From positions 41,824-105,823 of the IMG/VR virus record IMGVR_UViG_3300013286_000725: 64,000 nucleotides of DNA. One strand, given 5' to 3'. Numbering within the stretch: the first letter of the stretch is position 1; every line of letters starts with the position of its first letter. Position numbers and translations under genes: made by a program. The stretch comes from a virus. The notes beneath the pieces were generated by a model that was given only the letters and a program-made list of their open reading frames with translations, had not been told where the DNA came from and did not search any database. Shown piece after piece: positions 24,987-36,300 of the stretch.

Positions 24987-26486
24987 TTACAGTATTACTG
25001 CTTCAACTAATCTTTCTTCAACACTGTCATTATCTTCTAGTGCGATTGCAAATACCAAATGATCATACGACACATCTTCATTATCTAAATCGATAACACC
25101 ACTGATGCTGTTTTCACAACTGATTGCAGTTCCTCTGTTGAATGCTATTAGTCTGTCACCTTTGGCCACTGCATATTTGATTCTTACTGGCACACGCCCT
25201 TTTAGAGCAATATATGTTCCGCCTACTAGATCTTTATTCATCATAAACGCAGGTTTAGCACTGACCACGCCAAGTGCTCGGAAACCGGCTGCGCTTTCTG
25301 TAACCTCTGCTGATCCGCCTACAATCACCACAGTTCCAACCGGGTAATCTGCATCTGCTAGATATTTTTCTGCCAAGTCAGCATACTTTGCACTGGTTGC
25401 TGTGCCGGTAAATGTCACGGCTGCTAGGGCGCCACTGTTATCTCTAGCGGCAATAGTGTTGGCAGTGTTGGCAGTACTGGCAAATCTGTAGCTGCCAGTG
25501 TCAACTTGCAGTGCTTGAGCCTGTGTAGCAATACCATTAAAATTAGCGGCATAGACATTGGCATATCTGTAACTGACTGAACCAATATTAGTTGTGTTGT
25601 CAGTTCCAGGAATAATAGTGTTGCCAATCAACTGTAAAGGGGTTTGGAAACTGCCTGTATAAGTTTGAAATACAATAGTACTGCCTACTGCATTTTGAAT
25701 GTATGGGGTTCCGCTTTGGATAAAAACTTTAAGGTCGTTAGCACTGGTTCCTACAGTAAATCCACTGTCTGGAAAATTGCTTAATGCTGTGCTCAATACA
25801 AAATCACTGGGTAAATGGCCGCCCAATCTGTCAGCGTTGCTGGCTGTTCCATAAAATCTATCTGTGGTTGAAGTAATACCGTTGGTACTGGCCACAGTGT
25901 TTCTTAGGGTCATACCTGCTCTGATACGATCAAATCCTGTAATTGGATTAGCAGTACCTAAGGTAAATTCGTCTGAAGAAATAATATAAACAACATTGCC
26001 GTTGACTTTGGCTTGTATAATAGCGTGTGTTTGCGGGCTTACTGCATTGTCTTGTACACTGATACTTTGCATCTGTGTTTGACCAAAACCGGTAACACCC
26101 TGGGGACCAATCAGCTGAAAATTTGTTCCATCTATACTAGCATACAGTTGATTTGTGCTGGTTTGAAACCATAGGTCTCCGGTGGTCAATCCTGTTGGTT
26201 GCGTGGCACTGACCGCGGCACCGCCTGTGGTACGCCAAGAATTATTTTTATCATAGAATTTTAACTTGTTTGTCCCACTGTCGTACCAAACTTGTCCGCT
26301 AATAGCATTTGGCGGAGCAATTGTGCCTGAAAAATTTTCTAGTAACCAGACATAATTATCATTCTGGATCTCACCGTAGCCGGCATAATTTTTACCCACT
26401 AATCTGAGATCTGTTGTATTATCTAGTGTACCGTCTTGCACTACGGAAATAGTACTTCCGTTGTATCTGCGAATGCTGTATGGCAT
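24987..26486 (-). CDS. tail fibre-like protein with C-terminal YADLAEKY domain
   Basis: 499 residues. The N-terminal 130 residues carry the module shared with the next two upstream genes: LVGKNYAGYGEIQNDNYVWL, then SGQVWYDSGTNKLKFYD, and a second WF-type copy (TTGDLWFQTSTNQLYA). The C-terminal 120 residues (YADLAEKYLADADYPVGTVV, ALGVVSAKPAF, ALKGRVPVRI) match a domain common at the end of T4-like tail fibre proteins and related to phage self-cleaving or trimerising ends. Likely a trimeric fibre or adhesin part. A late-type element precedes it. Confidence 0.7.
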   Translation of the reverse strand: MPYSIRRYNGSTISVVQDGTLDNTTDLRLVGKNYAGYGEIQNDNYVWLLENFSGTIAPPNAISGQVWYDSGTNKLKFYDKNNSWRTTGGAAVSATQPTGLTTGDLWFQTSTNQLYASIDGTNFQLIGPQGVTGFGQTQMQSISVQDNAVSPQTHAIIQAKVNGNVVYIISSDEFTLGTANPITGFDRIRAGMTLRNTVASTNGITSTTDRFYGTASNADRLGGHLPSDFVLSTALSNFPDSGFTVGTSANDLKVFIQSGTPYIQNAVGSTIVFQTYTGSFQTPLQLIGNTIIPGTDNTTNIGSVSYRYANVYAANFNGIATQAQALQVDTGSYRFASTANTANTIAARDNSGALAAVTFTGTATSAKYADLAEKYLADADYPVGTVVIVGGSAEVTESAAGFRALGVVSAKPAFMMNKDLVGGTYIALKGRVPVRIKYAVAKGDRLIAFNRGTAISCENSISGVIDLDNEDVSYDHLVFAIALEDNDSVEERLVEAVIL

Positions 26487-26509
26487 TTGTTCTACCCCTT
26501 AACTTTATG

Positions 26510-26516
26510 TATTTAG
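26510..26516 (-). promoter_or_regulatory. late-type promoter element
   Basis: CTAAATA on the minus strand, 24 bases upstream of the 499-residue fibre gene start and in the gap after the 361-residue paralog. It matches the elements before the gp48/54-like and gp6 genes and is similar to T4 late TATAAATA. Confidence 0.5.
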
Positions 26517-26524
26517 TGTAACCA

Positions 26525-27610
26525 TTACCATAAGTCATTCCAGGTACCGTTGTAAACCTGGGCTTTGTTAGTGGTTGTGTTGTAAATTATCTCACCGTAA
26601 TTAGCGGCCGATAAAGACCTATTATCCCTTGCAGTACTGGTATACTTGGGCAACATCAAACTTTGACTTGCTCTAAAACTACCTGCTACATCTAGCGTAT
26701 AAGCAGGACTGCTATTAAAAATGCCTACTTGCTGGTTGATACTTCTAACTGTGACTGCATCTACTGTGCCGGAAGAATTTTTTACTTTGATTAGGTAATC
26801 TTGTCCACTGGTATTACTAATCTGTTGAATAGCACTGCTAGACACATGAATTTCTGTATTCTGGCTTGATCCTAGAATCAACGGAACACTATTTTGTATA
26901 GTAACTGTGCCTACTGTACGAGTACTAGTATCAGTTGCCATAAAACTTTGGGCGGATTTTAAATTTCCACCTTGATCAACTAGTGCATTTGCTTTGCTGG
27001 CAGTAACATTAAATGTCAGTCCTGATAAAGTCCCTGCATTAAAACCAGGTTTAATTTCTCCTGAGAATCCAGCAATATTTGCTTTAGGAGTAAAGGGAGT
27101 AACTTCTTTGCTAAAGATTCCTAATAGAGTATTTGCAACACTTAATTTTACAACAAGTCGTCCTGTACCATTTGAATCTAATACAGTATCTACTGTTAGT
27201 CCACTAACACCGTCAGTGTACTTGTAGATAGGGCCTGCGAGCGTTTGACTAGTTCCGTCACTGAACCAAAGTTGTTTATTAGAACTGTCAATCCAAAAAT
27301 CACCTTGTACTAGATTTAAAGGTGGTGTTGCCTGTACTACTGGACCACTACTAGTTTTGAAGCTGACACCGTCGTAAACTTTAAGTCTATTTTGACTAGT
27401 ATCATACCAAAGTTGACCTGTGATAGCATGTGGCGGTTCACTGTCATTGGCAAAATTTTCTAATAGATGCACAAAGTTTGTATCTATAAATTGTCCGTAT
27501 CCGCTGGTATTTTTACCTATTAAGGTAAGGTCGGTGGCAAAATTGTCAGTTTTGGTATCAAGAATCTCTACTAGTAGAGTACCGTTAGTTTTATTAATTT
27601 GATAAGTCAT
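26525..27610 (-). CDS. tail fibre-like paralog, short form
   Basis: 361 residues with the shared N-terminal module (LIGKNTSGYGQFIDTNFVHL, ITGQLWYDTSQNRLKVYDG, a second LVQGDFWIDSSNKQLWFSDG). The C-terminus (ANYGEIIYNTTTNKAQVYNG) is a short beta motif common in phage fibres and resembles the same repeated idea. It lacks both the collar domain of the upstream paralog and the YADLAEKY domain of the downstream one. Starts at the stop of the upstream gene. Likely a virion surface protein. Confidence 0.65.
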   Translation of the reverse strand: MTYQINKTNGTLLVEILDTKTDNFATDLTLIGKNTSGYGQFIDTNFVHLLENFANDSEPPHAITGQLWYDTSQNRLKVYDGVSFKTSSGPVVQATPPLNLVQGDFWIDSSNKQLWFSDGTSQTLAGPIYKYTDGVSGLTVDTVLDSNGTGRLVVKLSVANTLLGIFSKEVTPFTPKANIAGFSGEIKPGFNAGTLSGLTFNVTASKANALVDQGGNLKSAQSFMATDTSTRTVGTVTIQNSVPLILGSSQNTEIHVSSSAIQQISNTSGQDYLIKVKNSSGTVDAVTVRSINQQVGIFNSSPAYTLDVAGSFRASQSLMLPKYTSTARDNRSLSAANYGEIIYNTTTNKAQVYNGTWNDLW

Positions 27611-29733
27611 TATACGATTGCACCAGTAAAAATTATGTAGTTAATAGTTTGATAAGGATTCATTGTATTAACTGGAACACTTAGATTGCCGCCATTTGCA
27701 TCAACTCCGCCACTATTGGGCAAGTACTGAGCAGTGTCAGCTTCTGTTGGACCAAGATTTAAATTTGACACAGTTTCTATGTCTGCAACATCCGATACTG
27801 CACTAGGACGAATAGCATAATACTGATTGCCTTTTAAGTTAGTGTCAGGATTGGTTCCTTTTAAATCATGTTTATGATCAGGAAGGTTTTGTGTTGATAA
27901 TGTAACTTGCTCATGGCCAGCGCTTGAACCAACTTGATCTGCACTTACATCTGTTACTCGATTGGCCATTGCGGCAATTGTAGTAATGTTTGTACCGTCA
28001 ATTACACTTTTAACTGTGGTCCCATTATTCATACTGTCAGGGCCTAGGGGGAATCGACCTCTTAGATCCGGAAGTGCAAATGTTGATTGTCCTTTTAATA
28101 ATCCCAATGCTTTATATGTATATTTTATAACTGCAAACAATTGTGGATAATTTGTAACTAGCTGCTCACTGCCATCGCAAAGCAAGTATCCGGACGGTAA
28201 AGTAACAGTGGGGTCTGTCAGATCGCCTGCCCATGGAAATATTGATCCTACGGGAACTGTGGCAATGTTTGACAAGAAACTTTGCTTGGTTGTTTTTAGC
28301 AGACCTACTCCAGGGCGGCTGACTACCAATAAATCAGTTGCATAAGAATCTGTTGCCAATGTTTTAGTGTTGATAAAAGTTGAGTCAAGGGTAGTAGTGA
28401 ATTCTGCTGTGCCACCTGTGCCATTAAAGCTAACGGTGTTGCTGGTAATATCGCCAACTAATCTAAAATTTGTTGGGCTGGTTAAACTGTTAGCACTTCC
28501 TGAAATTGATCCTTGAATTGTACTGTTAGAAGACAAATTACCGTTAAATGTGCCGTAAAAATTATTGGCATAAATTTTATTAAACTTAGCACCAGTTGAT
28601 CCAATATCAAACACACTATCTGTACTAGGTAACACAGCAGGTCCAGGTTTAGGATTACCTGCACCGTCGATCCAATTTAAATAAAGTTGTCCGTTAATTG
28701 TGGTATCATCGCCTAATGTACTGGTACTGGCCACTGTTAATGTAGTGCCAACTGATAATGTAGTTCCTGCGGTGATGCTAGTAGATGAGGCAATATCACC
28801 TGTTACATCAAGGGCTGCGGTAGGAGAAGTTTTATTAATACCAACAGTTGATCCTACTATACTCAACGGATTTAAACCATCCCCGTTTGGTGCTCTAACT
28901 CTAAGAAAAATCTTATTGTTAGTACTATCGTTATTGGATAGAACTACACCGGCATCTTGTTTTAATTCAACAGTGCTTGATCCAACTCCGATAGTTAATC
29001 CACGAGCATTTTGAATTGTTAATTTATTACTAGTAACACTATCAGCATCGCTTCTTAAAAAATTTGATGCTGCTACTGTTGTACCATTAACAACTAGGGC
29101 ACTTGCTTTTTCTGATAGCCCCCAAGAGGCATAGTTAGGACTAACATTAAAACCAACTTTTAAACTGGCATTTTCAAAGCCTCGAATAGTAATTTTAGGA
29201 GTAAATGCTTCGGTGGCAATAATAGCCACACTAATTCCGTTGACTAGAAAATTAATTATTGAATGATTAGTGTTGTTCGAATCTGCAATGATCTGTACTA
29301 GCGGCCCGCTTTCAGCGCCTGAACTATATTGAGGACCTACCAATATCCATGCACTACCCGACCATAGATATAGCTGTTGCTTAATAGTGTCAACCCATAA
29401 ATCTCCAACTACCGCAGTAGTTGGTTTGATCTGATTTTTCTTTACATTACCAGATGCAACCCATCCAATACCGTCCCATATTTTTAACTGGGGTTGTGGG
29501 GTAGGGCTGTTGGTATTAGTATCATACCATAGCTGTCCAAGTGTTGGGTGGCTAGGAGCAGACGGACTGGCGAAATTTTCTAATAGGTGAAGGAAATTTT
29601 CACCTAATTTTTGACTGTAGCCTGTATAGTTTTTTCCAATAAAAGTTAAACTTGTACTAGTATTGTTTACACCGCCATCTGGTACTACTATGGCTTGGTA
29701 TGACGGATCACTATGATTGATGTTGTATGACAT
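27610..29733 (-). CDS. tail fibre-like protein with tail-collar domain
   Basis: 707 residues. The shared N-terminal module is present (FIGKNYTGYSQKLGENFLHL, TLGQLWYDTNTNS, VVGDLWVDTIKQQLYLWSG). After a long beta-rich centre, residues about 490-600 form a phage tail-collar domain: VPVGSIFPWAG, PSGYLLCDG and FALPDLRGRFPLG are the hallmark strings. It ends in NYIIFTGAIV, like many short tail fibres. Probably a trimeric receptor-binding fibre. Overlaps neighbours by one base on each side. Confidence 0.82.
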   Translation of the reverse strand: MSYNINHSDPSYQAIVVPDGGVNNTSTSLTFIGKNYTGYSQKLGENFLHLLENFASPSAPSHPTLGQLWYDTNTNSPTPQPQLKIWDGIGWVASGNVKKNQIKPTTAVVGDLWVDTIKQQLYLWSGSAWILVGPQYSSGAESGPLVQIIADSNNTNHSIINFLVNGISVAIIATEAFTPKITIRGFENASLKVGFNVSPNYASWGLSEKASALVVNGTTVAASNFLRSDADSVTSNKLTIQNARGLTIGVGSSTVELKQDAGVVLSNNDSTNNKIFLRVRAPNGDGLNPLSIVGSTVGINKTSPTAALDVTGDIASSTSITAGTTLSVGTTLTVASTSTLGDDTTINGQLYLNWIDGAGNPKPGPAVLPSTDSVFDIGSTGAKFNKIYANNFYGTFNGNLSSNSTIQGSISGSANSLTSPTNFRLVGDITSNTVSFNGTGGTAEFTTTLDSTFINTKTLATDSYATDLLVVSRPGVGLLKTTKQSFLSNIATVPVGSIFPWAGDLTDPTVTLPSGYLLCDGSEQLVTNYPQLFAVIKYTYKALGLLKGQSTFALPDLRGRFPLGPDSMNNGTTVKSVIDGTNITTIAAMANRVTDVSADQVGSSAGHEQVTLSTQNLPDHKHDLKGTNPDTNLKGNQYYAIRPSAVSDVADIETVSNLNLGPTEADTAQYLPNSGGVDANGGNLSVPVNTMNPYQTINYIIFTGAIV

Positions 29734-30332
29734 TAGGCTACCTCACTAAGACCGGTCAAACTCTGTATACGAACCGTATAATCAATTTGTATGAGTCTGT
29801 TCAGACTTTTTTGTACAGGATGAAAAATAACATGAGTTAGTAACTGCCCGTCTAATGTTTTTAATCCCAGTTCATCAAATACAAAGTCACTTTTGTTATT
29901 TGTGGTATTGTCAAATGCACTTTGGCCGCTGGGCTCGCCGTAGTCTAGAAAACAGGTAACAAATACATCAGTATAATTGGTTCCGGTTACATGTCGAGTT
30001 TCAAGGTAGTTCCTTGTGGGGTCTAAGTTGGTAACTGAATTATTATCCACAACTTTTTGATATTTTTGATTGTATAAACTTGCATTTGTGCCTGTAGAGT
30101 TAGGAGTAAGATATGTAATAATACCCGTTGGATTAATGCTTGTGCCGCCATTACCGAATGCCATACCGTAGATAAATCCCTTCCTTGTATTAGCAATGCT
30201 CTGTGCAAGAGCCACACTCATGTTTTCGTAATGAATAGCATTACGCTTGTTTATATAGATTTCTTGTGTTTCGGGGTCATAAATTTTAATATGCCCTTCG
30301 ATATGTATTCCGGATAAGTCTTTACTCTGCAT
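29733..30332 (-). CDS. virion structural protein, probably baseplate/fibre linker
   Basis: 199 residues, beta-rich, no enzyme motif. N-terminal GIHIEGHIKIYDPETQEIYI looks like a beta domain that docks onto another tail protein, and the C-terminus (NRLIQIDYTVRIQSLTGLSE) is similar in style. Located between the giant tail protein and the fibre genes, so a linker that attaches fibres to the baseplate is plausible. I do not recognise a named T4 homolog. It has its own late-type element. Confidence 0.6.
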   Translation of the reverse strand: MQSKDLSGIHIEGHIKIYDPETQEIYINKRNAIHYENMSVALAQSIANTRKGFIYGMAFGNGGTSINPTGIITYLTPNSTGTNASLYNQKYQKVVDNNSVTNLDPTRNYLETRHVTGTNYTDVFVTCFLDYGEPSGQSAFDNTTNNKSDFVFDELGLKTLDGQLLTHVIFHPVQKSLNRLIQIDYTVRIQSLTGLSEVA

Positions 30333-30352
30333 GTTGATCTCTCATAGTTTAT

Positions 30353-30360
30353 TATTTATC
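30353..30360 (-). promoter_or_regulatory. late-type promoter element
   Basis: GATAAATA on the minus strand, 21 bases upstream of the 199-residue gene and overlapping the stop region of the giant gene. It matches the T4 late element in seven of eight positions. Confidence 0.5.
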
Positions 30361-33300
30361 GTGGCCAGATAGTAGTACTTTTCTTCACGAAATTAGCAAC
30401 AATACTATTGGAATTTCTTAAAGATTGGTCCATCTCTCCCCACAACTGTCCTTGTTTTTTTACTAAAATGATTTTAGTGTTAGCAGCTGGTGGTGTTCTC
30501 AAACTGACAATACTGTTATTGACTGTAAATTCAGGCGGTAGTATTATGTCGCCGGCAGGGCTATACGGATATCCTAAAGTTTCAGAATACACTGTATATG
30601 CTGATTTTTTCAAACGATAGCCGCCAACAAATACTTCAATTTCATTAATATTATCAATATTAAAAGTAGGAGTTACAGTTGTACCAGTACCATCTGCTAT
30701 GAATGTTTCTACTAACTCGCTATCAGTATAAGGAACAGTTTCTCCTGAACTAACATCTTGCACTAGAGAATTAACTGCATGTATTGTGGGAACTCCGGTT
30801 CCCAAAGTTCCTCGTCTTAGTTGACTAATAACATTGCCTAGTTTGTAAAAATATTCAATTCGTTCTCCGTTGATAAACACCACACCTGGAAGATTCAGTG
30901 TTGGATTTGGCGTGGTTAATACTGATCCGTCAACAACTGCAATATCAGCAGAAGTTTGTTTCACTGCTTCTCTTAATGTAGTTGAAGATGCTGCATTTAA
31001 TCTCTTGTAGTGTGTTCGATTTAAAATATCTTTAAATTGCATAAATCCGAAACTATTTTCTTTAATAGGTATTCCATTAAATGCAATGACTTGTATAACA
31101 TCAGTGATTACTAGGGTAGATGTCAGCTGAATTGTTTTATAGTCAGACAAAATAATATAATCTACATTTAAAGTTAATAATTGATTATTTTTAATAACCC
31201 ATACTCTATCTTCAGCAACAACTTTGTCTGCTAATTTAAATTTTCCGCCAGTTTTGGCAGTAAATTCAAAATACTCACTAGTATCTGGAACTAAGGTTGT
31301 TGCTGGTATCATCGTATCAGTTGTTCGTTTAATATCCAAAATAGAATGATTGTAGAAAGTGGTAACATCTATAGCAGTGTCTTGAGCATGTAGATTTTTA
31401 AATGTTATTGTGCCATTGTCGTTAATTCTGTAATCGTCATTGGCATCAACAACGATTGTCAATTTGGCATTATTAATATACGACGACGGTACTAACACAA
31501 CTGAGATTGTGTCGCTGTTTACTGTGAAGTCAGCGCCAAAATTTAATTTTATTCCGTTGACAAATACCCTAATATCAGTTACGGCAAGATTGTATGGTGC
31601 GAATTGATAGGTAGGAATAGTATATTCTAATTGATTGTCGGCCAGTATATGATAAAATGCAGTTGGCGGTTTAAGCACTGTTGATCCTGCACGAACCAAC
31701 ACATTGGTTTCGTAGGGTAGTAATCCAGGAGTAGACAACACAGACGATGTCAAATTATCTAAACTGTAGGTATAATCAGTTCCGTTAGTTATTATTGATT
31801 GACTTTTTACAATACTGCTAGTACTGTCATTGACATTGATAATATATGTAACAATGCTACCGTTGGTCGGAATAGTTCCAAATCTAATTGCGGTTCTGTT
31901 GTTGCTGGCGTAAGTGTTATCTGTTTTAAACAGTACATAGTTTACTATCACGCCGTCAACTAACACAGTGGCATTCAAATTATCTTCTAACCACGGTGCC
32001 CGTGTAACAAACTCGTTAGTAGTACCGTCACTGACAAAATAATCTATATCTAATAGATTAGTACTACTAGGTCCAAAACTGATTATGCTGACTACTGAAT
32101 TCGCTGTAGGCACATTGACCAATGTGACCAAATTAGTGTTCATATCAATTTGATAGTCACCGGCTTCAATAATAGTTGTTCCAACTTTGACTATTATTGA
32201 ATGATTTAATAAAAGTTTTTGAGCTATTGAATAAGTTGCTCCAACGCCGTCGGCTAGATAATTTTTAAAGAAAATAGTTGAATTGCCGCTGCTCGGTCTA
32301 GTATAAACTTTTATGGCCAAACTATCTAATATTTGTCCAGGTACAACTTCTTCGGGTGCGTGACTTGTCATGGGTGTAACAAACCCATCACCGTCAACAT
32401 TGATATCATCAGGATTGACACCTATTGCTGTGCTTAATACTGTGCCTATAAATCGTCCGCCGTCCAGACTAGTGTCGTAAGAATCAGCATCAGGTGTTAT
32501 ACTGCTATCGCTTGCACGATTGTTTGTGTAGGAATCCCATTGATCAGATGCCCATCCTGCATCATTGTCCCAACCGCCTGCAATATGGAAATCTAATCCG
32601 CTTATATTAACTCCTGCATAATCAACACCGGTCATCAACTGAGAAAGATCTTTGGCGATTTCACCGGCTGCTGGGTTGTAATAAAAATTAATTCTATCAG
32701 TTGCAGACAAGTGATTAAAATCTTTTTCATAGTCAACAACAATCTTGGCACCTTTAGCAGGAGCAGAATCTAATTTTAAAATGCCAAAATATTTTGTAGT
32801 TCCATTTGCAGTAGTAGAAGTATTAGATAAAGAATATTCGTTTTTTAATACCTCAATTCCGTCTACAGTAACTCGTTGATAGATTGTAATTTCTGTTTTT
32901 GGGCTCCAAGTCAGCGAAAATTGTAGTCTTGATCCCGTACCAGTGAAAATATCAGTATGTAACAGAGTCGACGAATAGTAGGATTTTGAGATTCTATCAA
33001 ATTTAATTGCCAATTTGCTAGTTCTAACAACTTCACTTTCTATTATAGCAACAGCTCTTGCAGCCACACCTCGAATTCCTAGGCCGCCGGCTAATACAAT
33101 TTGTGGAGCTTTTAGGTAACCCGTTCCTTGATTTACTAGATCAATTCTATTGACTTTCCCGCCGGCTATGTATGCCTTTGCTACTGCATTTTGTCCGTAG
33201 CCGTCCAAGATCTTAACCACAGGTTCTGAAATATATCCAGAGCCGCCATCAACAATCTTTATCGAGTTTATTTTAAATCCAACATTTTCTAACCACATTT

Positions 33301-36300
33301 TCCAAGGATAAGTGTTGATAACCGCCGAGTCGTATTCTACAATTCCTTGATCAGATACCGATACTGCAATAGGATGTATCTGCTGAGTTGAATCTATTAC
33401 TGGCAATAGATCAAAATCTGATACAGCATGTTTTGCGTAATCTATAGAATCATACGCACTGACATATTCTCTAATTTTTGTTCTATAAGGTTTGACTTCG
33501 TTAACATAATCCTCAAAGTTTTTAAGATTATCGTTGTTATAAGTTACTTTTTGTTTGAGCATGCCGACATTGTGTCGTGCTTTGACAAAGCTAGTTTTGA
33601 ATGCCCAGTCAACAAAACTTTGTTCATACATAACATATCGCAAACTTGCGAAGAACAATTTTAAATATTCTAATCGCAATTCGTTGATTAATAACTTGTG
33701 CTTTATAGTGTCTAAAATTATGTTCAATTCTATGCTGGCAAAGTCGTCATATGTTGCGCCGTCATACAATTGATCATCAAAACCCAATACAGTATTTGCA
33801 TAATCATATAGACTACTTGAAAATTCAATTGTGCCGTTATATCTGCCAACAACTGTGTAATTTTGTGTATAATCAATTGTAACAGTATTACTGTATTTTT
33901 GTAGTAATATCCAGCCTCCGGTTCCAATATTTTTTACTTTGACAACATCTCCAATATTTGAAGTTAATGATGATAAGAAATAGGTATTGTCCACAATGTA
34001 ATCAATTTTTGTAAACTGATTATACCCGGTAGCATACCAGTCAATATATTTCCAAAATTTTGTAACATCATAGGACTGTGATTTTACTCGAGCCCAAGAT
34101 TTAGTTCCAGCATTCCACTGCAATATTGCCCATTTATCAAACACAAACGCATCGCTAGTGACTAAAACAGAGTATGGTCGTATACTTAAACTAGTGGTAA
34201 GGGTGTTGTAGCCTTCGCCGCCGTCGAGGATAGTGTAACCGTTTATTCTACCAAGATTATCTAAAGTTGTTTTAATTACAGCACCATTGCCCGTTCCAGT
34301 TACAGTGACAAATGGAGCATTAATATATCCAAATCCTTTGTTAGTAAAACTAACTTCAGTAATTACTCCTTTCACCACGGTAGCAGTGGCAGACGCTTGA
34401 GAAAGATTTGAAGTTCCAATATATTGTAATTCTGCCCCCAACGAGATTGTGATATCCCATTTGCCTGTTATATAACTAGGGGCAGATTCATACTTTGATA
34501 AACTGGTAATATCGTGTGAGTCAGAAATTAAAACTTTTGCTAACACTGTGTTAGTTCTAGTTATGAATTGCTTTAATGCTTCTAACCTATTGATAAACAT
34601 ACCTTGTCTTGGTCTAAATTGGACTCCGTAACGCTGTTTAACAGGTAACGATAAATTAGGAACTGTTTCATCATTGGCGTCGCGACCAGAAAGACTGTGA
34701 AACCATTTAGTTTCAATTTGTGCCGGTAATTCAGTGTCAATGTCTTCGCTGATTATTTTCCATTCGGTATGAAGATTTAATTCTTGATTATCAACAGTCC
34801 AATACTCTACATGTAAAGCAATGTCTGTAGATTTTAAATATTTTTTGCAATTGACTAGGTTAAAACTGTTGGTCCCTGTAAGTGCAAGACAGCTATAGCC
34901 ATAGGCAGTTGGATCCGTAATCAGCGAAGATACTTCGGCTGCCGATAATGATCTGCCTAGTGCATTAGGTACAATCTGTTTGTTTCTAACCCAGAAATAG
35001 TAGGTAGTGATCAATACTTCACTAACAGAATCATAGCGTTGGCTTGTACTATATACTGCATCACCATACAAACTCTTGCCGCTTATATTGACAGCAAGCC
35101 CTGCTTCAGTATCTGCCCTGGCATCCCATTGACTTGGTTTTAGTCTTGACGATACCCATTCGTAAACATCAATACTAGCACTATTATACAATTTGTTCCA
35201 ATTAGTACTTCTGTAAACAATGTCGCCGTCTACATTTTCTATGAACTTGGCTCTTGTAAGATCCCACCACAGCACCCCAACTTTGTCAGCTAACCAATTT
35301 GCACCGTTATCTATGTTAGCGCCTGAAACTGTTTTATCAGTGTAGGAGTATACTGCTGGATCATAGTATGTTTTATATCTAATTTCTTGATCAGCTACTC
35401 CGGGAATGTGTCCTTGGATAGGCTCAACAATATCAAGATAAGTCACAATCTGATTTGACTTTTTATTATACAAGAATACTTTTTTAATTTTGTCAAGATT
35501 TATTCTATCAATCTGTTTGTGGTAAACTGACCAGGTCTTACTTCCAGCATTTTTTGTATAACTATAAACTAGTCCAGAATTAACAACAACCTTATCTTCT
35601 TCTTGTGGTGCCCCTACAATCACAGTATTATTTCCTACTGCAACGGACATACCGTATCTAGTAGATATTGGAAGTGCATCGTTTGACACAATTCCCGAGA
35701 AACTTTCTGCATAGATAAACTTAGTGTTATACCTATCAAAAATATCAACTCTTCCAGATTGTATTAATCTATCAATAAATTTTAAAGACTTACTGTCAAA
35801 AGTTGTCATACCAGTGTCAAACATTGTGTCATTGCTGATATTTCCGTTAGCTGACAACACTACTAGAGAATTTGAAGAATCTATAAAACTAACAAATGCA
35901 CCATAATGTTCATTTTCTTCATCTTTAGGACTTGATATTGTCTGTAAAAGATCATAGGTAAAATTAGAATCAATAAGTTTATTAAAAATATTTACTTTGC
36001 CATCTGACACGCTGGTTAACGATGACAACGGTGAGCCAACTGCTAGGTAGGCGCCGGTGGTTGATAAAGAAACACTTTCTCCAAATCTATCCCCGTCATC
36101 AATTGTTGGCACTTGTTGTCCACCAATGGTTGACATTAGACTGTAGGATGCTCCGTCGTATTGATATAAAAATATTCTACCGGTATTGGGATAATTTTGA
36201 TTAGATAACAGAGTCCAGTTGGCATTAGGCGGTGCATCTGTTGTTGTGTGTAGTGCTTTAAAATAATTACCTGCATTGACTACCACTTGATTTGCAGTAT

